64,000 nucleotides of DNA from an uncultured Bacilli bacterium (GTDB lineage: Bacteria > Bacillota_I > Bacilli_A > RF39 > UBA660): assembly GCA_947629375.1 (NCBI GenBank), contig CANRDN010000007.1, positions 1 through 64,000 on the forward strand, given 5' to 3'. Shown here one piece after another: positions 60,671-64,000 of this stretch. How positions within the stretch are numbered: the stretch's first letter is position 1; the number at the start of each line of letters is the position of its first letter. Under the pieces are notes generated by a model. That model was not told the origin of the DNA. It did not search any database and was given only the letters and a program-made list of their open reading frames with translations. The translations under genes were made by a program, and so were the position numbers.

Positions 60671-60713
60671 AGTATACCATTTCGACAAAAGAAGCTAAAA
60701 TAAGTATTCGACA
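60671..60713 (-). promoter_or_regulatory. Two Spo0A boxes and -10 upstream of sigF-spoVA
   Basis: Two exact TTTGTCGAA-type sites on the minus strand (TGTCGAA cores at 60681-60687 and 60707-60713), 26 bp apart, and TATACT at 60671-60676. TGTCGAA is the known 0A box. The spacing and the sporulation genes downstream support Spo0A control. Confidence 0.78.
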
Positions 60714-60718
60714 AATAT

Positions 60719-62842
60719 CTATTTATTATTTACTTTAACGATATTTGTGTAATAAGAATTCCCTTGACTATCTTTAACTTTAAATACGCAGTAATAATCG
60801 TTTGCGATATCTAAGTCTCTAAATTCTAAATTTAAGTCTTCATCAGTATCAAACTCGATGCTTACTAAAGTGTTACTATCTGCCCAATTAGTAATGTATT
60901 TACCTGATTTATCTAAAATATTATATTTAAAGCTTAATATTTGTAATGTATCCCACTCTTTTATATCTATTTCTGTTTTTCTATATGTAAAGTTTTCGTT
61001 TACATTCATTGGAAGTACAGTCGCAACATATCCATTTGGATGTTCTTCGTCTACCACAAATTCTAAGTAAACTGACATCATTTCATAATCAAACTTATCT
61101 TTATCCCACTTTGATAAAGTAGCAGGAATATTGTACTTAACATAATTTTTTCCTTCTTCACTTATAATAGCCGTGACAATCATCTCGTCTCCCAAAGAGT
61201 TAGTAGCTACCAATGACTTTTTAGCAACTGTGGTACTTAAAGTATTTCCTTCTACAATTACATCCGTACTATTAAATATCGGAGTAAACAAGCCACTATC
61301 ATCTTTATCAAATAATATGTAACTAGCACTACTATAATTATCTACGACATCTTTAGGAAGTGTTACTGATACTTTACCTTCATTTTGTGCTACTACCTTA
61401 TTCTTAGTCAAGTTCCAATTCTGTAATCTTTTTCCTATAAGTTTTTCTACAAAATTGTCAACAAAATCATAATAAGTAGGAACAAAATCTATAGAAGAAT
61501 AAATCATCATATTATTTTCTATTTCTCTTTTGTTCTCATAAGGGAAAAATACAGATACTCCATATGTATTTAAAATATCTGTTTTTTGGTAGATAACAAA
61601 ATCTTCCAAAGATGCATTCAAAGAATTTACTTCTTCATAATATTCTTCCGGTAAATTATCGATAAAATCTTTTAAGTCAACTAAATCGTAATAGTAATAT
61701 TCATCTTCAATTCTTCCAAAAGTTTTTGATTTGCTTCTTGTTCTAGAGAAAGTTGAAAATTCATCTATTAGTTTCTCATCCATATTAGCAAATAAATTAT
61801 CGATAGCGTTTTCAACATTTTCCACTTTATTTAATTTTAAAAGTGATAAACTTACACCTGTTATATATTTCTTTTGGGCATAAAAGTCATCATAATAATC
61901 GACAATAAGTTTTCCCATTTCTAAAGAGCTAGTATCTGCATCCACTTTAGATAAGTATTTATAATTCCAACCGGCTCCTGGTTCTGTTTCTTGACTTGCA
62001 ACCATATATTCTGAATAGTCAGATAAAACTGAAGCAATTTCAACGCTTGACATTAAACAGGCATCAAACCCAATCAATTCCAATTTATTTCCACCATTAA
62101 AGTGACTGTTTTTCAAAGCATTTTCTAAATCTTCTACTGAAATTGTTCCAATTTTATTATATTCATCATAACCATATCCATAAATTGGTCCTGCTCCGTG
62201 ATCCCAAAGTATTAAATCATAAAATTCAGTTTCATAATGTTCATAACCATAATCAAGCAAATAAGTTATGTTTGAGTAATCAAGCATATCTTTTGTTGAA
62301 TCAAATTCATCAATTTTTTTAAGTCCTTCTTCATTAATTTCGAATAAAGCTTGTTTGTCATTTGGGATTTCATCTATGTGCCACTTTTTAGCACCACCAG
62401 TATATATAAGAATATTAACATCTTCAAAATTAATATTAGAATCTAATATTTCATTTATATCTTTAGTTGCAGACAAATATTTACTCTCTAGGTCTGAACC
62501 AATCATATAGATCATTATTGTTCTTTTACCATCTTTAGAATAAAAAATTTTATCTTTATTTATAAATACATAAAGAGAGACAGAAAGTAACATTACACCA
62601 ATAATAATCAACATTACTGGTAACATTCTTTTCTTTTTTTTCTTTATGTGAGTGTACTCTAAATCCTCAGCTGGTTTAGTAATATCTATTTTTGTATCTA
62701 TTATTTTAGACATTGAATTTGCAAAAACTTGAGCTTTTTGTTCTTCTACATTTTCTATTTTGGTAGAAGGTACTTCAGTACCACAGTTGCCACAAAATTT
62801 GTCAGTATCTTTTAATTCTGAACCACAATTTCCACAAAACAC
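60719..62842 (-). CDS. Clostripain-family (C11) cysteine peptidase with zinc-ribbon and membrane anchor
   Basis: 707 residues, GTG start at 62842 (AGGTGATATCTA ahead). Residues 3-24 are a zinc-ribbon (FCGNCGSEL ... CGNCGTEV), residues ~75-95 a membrane helix (LPVMLIIIGVMLLSVSLYVF), then a C11 peptidase domain: RTIMIYMIGSDLESKY, His215 in LILWDHGAG, Cys262 in LIGFDACLMSS, the catalytic pair. The C-terminal ~300 residues are a beta-rich extension. The catalytic part would lie outside the membrane with the ribbon inside. Substrate unknown; known relatives self-activate by cutting after Arg or Lys. Confidence 0.9.
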   Translation of the reverse strand: MFCGNCGSELKDTDKFCGNCGTEVPSTKIENVEEQKAQVFANSMSKIIDTKIDITKPAEDLEYTHIKKKKKRMLPVMLIIIGVMLLSVSLYVFINKDKIFYSKDGKRTIMIYMIGSDLESKYLSATKDINEILDSNINFEDVNILIYTGGAKKWHIDEIPNDKQALFEINEEGLKKIDEFDSTKDMLDYSNITYLLDYGYEHYETEFYDLILWDHGAGPIYGYGYDEYNKIGTISVEDLENALKNSHFNGGNKLELIGFDACLMSSVEIASVLSDYSEYMVASQETEPGAGWNYKYLSKVDADTSSLEMGKLIVDYYDDFYAQKKYITGVSLSLLKLNKVENVENAIDNLFANMDEKLIDEFSTFSRTRSKSKTFGRIEDEYYYYDLVDLKDFIDNLPEEYYEEVNSLNASLEDFVIYQKTDILNTYGVSVFFPYENKREIENNMMIYSSIDFVPTYYDFVDNFVEKLIGKRLQNWNLTKNKVVAQNEGKVSVTLPKDVVDNYSSASYILFDKDDSGLFTPIFNSTDVIVEGNTLSTTVAKKSLVATNSLGDEMIVTAIISEEGKNYVKYNIPATLSKWDKDKFDYEMMSVYLEFVVDEEHPNGYVATVLPMNVNENFTYRKTEIDIKEWDTLQILSFKYNILDKSGKYITNWADSNTLVSIEFDTDEDLNLEFRDLDIANDYYCVFKVKDSQGNSYYTNIVKVNNK

Positions 62843-62944
62843 TAGATATCACCTACCTTCTCTTATAATTTAATAATAACACATATAAAATTATCAAAAA
62901 AGTAAAAAACAAGTTATTTAACACTTAATTTATCTAAAAAATGT

Positions 62945-62972
62945 AAAGAAAAAGATAGTTTTCACTACCTTT
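62945..62972 (-). terminator. Terminator after the thioredoxin-like lipoprotein gene
   Basis: 8-bp stem with one wobble (62965-62972 and 62951-62958) and a 6-base loop, then TTTTCTTTAC on the minus strand. Confidence 0.65.
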
Positions 62973-63727
62973 TAACATTTTCTATCAACATCACAAGAAT
63001 TTTTAAATAATTTTGAGAATTCTTCTTCTTGATATTTTAATATTTCTTCTGTTAATTCTGCTCTTGAATTCGTCTGTTTTGGAGAAATACCTGTAGTAGA
63101 TTTAACTGCCTTACCTTTTTCAATATAGAAATAAGTTGGCGCATATATTCTCTTTTCTCCTACCATAATAGTTTTATTGTTACTATCTGTCAAAGTATAA
63201 TCATCAAGTTGACTTCCTAAATATTCAAGTAACTTTTTATATTCAGGAGCTCCTTCATTGACAACGGTTGCTTTACCATTTTCTAAAGTATATTTATCTC
63301 TTAATATTTCGTTTCCTTGTTCGTCCCAAATATCGACATAATAGATTCTTTCAATGTCATTATTTCTAGAAACTTTATCAGCTGTTTCTATAACACTTCT
63401 ACACCAAGGACATAGATTTGACCCAAAATAAACATAAAAAGTTTCTTTGTTCTCTATTCTTTTTATGATATCTAGAACAGTTGTTTCCATAAATCTATTG
63501 TCTTCACTTAACGTGACACTTCTATGAACTCCACTTGGTGTTTCAACATTATTTATTTTTTCATAATCTTCTTTAAATGCTAAAGCCTTTTCTTTTGTTT
63601 TTGCTGTTTCCTTCTCTTCTTCATTTGTTTTTGATGTTTCTTTTTCTTCTTTGCCACCAAAACTACAAGCAGTTAATGTTAATACTGGAATAAGGATTAG
63701 TAAAAGTACTATTATTTTTTGTCGCAT
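62972..63727 (-). CDS. Thioredoxin-fold lipoprotein
   Basis: 251 residues from ATG 63727 (MRQKIIVLLL; GAGGTGCCCAAG ahead; a GTG at 63736 is weaker). Signal peptide with lipobox LTAC (Cys at ~21), Glu/Lys/Thr-rich linker, then a thioredoxin-like domain with SNLCPWCRSVI (CxxC, about residues 105-108) and VDIWDEQGNEIL. Attached outside the membrane; likely a disulfide reductase or oxidase of exported proteins. Partner membrane protein not seen. Confidence 0.87.
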   Translation of the reverse strand: MRQKIIVLLLILIPVLTLTACSFGGKEEKETSKTNEEEKETAKTKEKALAFKEDYEKINNVETPSGVHRSVTLSEDNRFMETTVLDIIKRIENKETFYVYFGSNLCPWCRSVIETADKVSRNNDIERIYYVDIWDEQGNEILRDKYTLENGKATVVNEGAPEYKKLLEYLGSQLDDYTLTDSNNKTIMVGEKRIYAPTYFYIEKGKAVKSTTGISPKQTNSRAELTEEILKYQEEEFSKLFKNSCDVDRKC

Positions 63728-63797
63728 CTTGGGCACCTCACTTACTACATTTTAAATTATATCACGGTGATTATCTAATTACTAGAAAAAATCATTA

Positions 63798-64000
63798 TTA
63801 TTTTATTTCTAAACCATCCTTAAAAGCATTTCCCACTCTTTCAGTAACTTTATAATATCCGTGAGTATATGGATCAAATGCAATGGCATTTAACTTTGTA
63901 ACATCTACTTTACCATTTGTCATAACACTTTCTAATGCTGTAACATTTAAAACTTTACCAATTACTCCATAGTTATATTCATCATCTTGAACCTTTAATA
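63798..64000 (-). CDS. Flavin-reductase-like protein, C-terminal end only
   Basis: The last 67 codons of a gene cut by the right edge; in frame from 63998 to the TAA at 63798. YNYGVIGKVLNVTALESVMT, then LNAIAFDPYTHGYYKV and VGNAFKDG match the C-terminus of flavin-reductase/flavoredoxin-like proteins (FMN-binding split barrel). No start in the window. The reaction is presumably FMN reduction or electron transfer; the evidence is the short end alone. Confidence 0.8.
   Translation of the reverse strand, partial: LKVQDDEYNYGVIGKVLNVTALESVMTNGKVDVTKLNAIAFDPYTHGYYKVTERVGNAFKDGLEIK

Noticed and set aside
1-64000. CRISPR arrays, rRNA, transposases, prophage integrases
   Set aside because: Looked for and not seen anywhere in the window.

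Overview
The window reads as chromosome of a low-GC, spore-forming, anaerobic Bacillota (Firmicutes), plausibly a gut-type Bacilli/Erysipelotrichia-like or related lineage. The evidence is an oxygen-sensitive class III ribonucleotide reductase with its activase, spoVAC-D-E behind a sigF-like gene with two Spo0A boxes, a Firmicute-style dnaB initiation gene, a T-box in front of ileS, class B sortase and a type VII secretion system (T7SS) of the EssC/YukD type. I cannot name the species. Every gene I accept except one 30-residue peptide is on the minus strand, so transcription runs from high to low coordinates.

Layout, left to right. 1-8423: T7SS substrate and partner genes in two units separated by a terminator (a papain/C39-like cysteine peptidase substrate unit, and a very large substrate cut by the window edge with two small WXG-type partners). 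8486-18000: housekeeping block (dnaB, nrdG, a separate 56-residue NrdD glycyl-radical piece, nrdD, a pilin-like protein, MscS channel, Ca2+-type P-ATPase). 18011-28249: core T7SS locus (essC, yukD, several WXG100 proteins, DUF4176 protein, two large substrates). 28391-47200: mixed housekeeping and regulation (ileS with T-box and a tiny gene in its leader, TPR-like proteins, csoR-copA-PP-loop ATPase, XRE-ImmA protein, WYL regulator, ABC transporter, apt, DUF4186, sortase B). 47281-52065: a second copy of the four-gene T7SS substrate cassette, next to the sortase. 52100-53700: decayed genes and a plus-strand candidate type I toxin. 53722-64000: tRNA-Leu(CAA), two flavoproteins, scpAB, spoVA operon with sigF, a clostripain-family peptidase, a thioredoxin-like lipoprotein, and the tail of a flavin-reductase-like gene.

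How it works together: EssC (membrane motor) with YukD probably exports the WXG100 proteins and the large substrates encoded in three separate places. Two of those places are clearly paralogous cassettes with the same gene order: repeat protein with an IPKDF motif, WXG protein 1, WXG protein 2 and large WXG/LXG-like substrate. A third unit shares the N-terminal module and WXG pair but carries a cysteine peptidase. EssA, EssB and EsaA are not seen in the window. Starts were often moved downstream of the longest reading frame where a ribosome binding site decides it.
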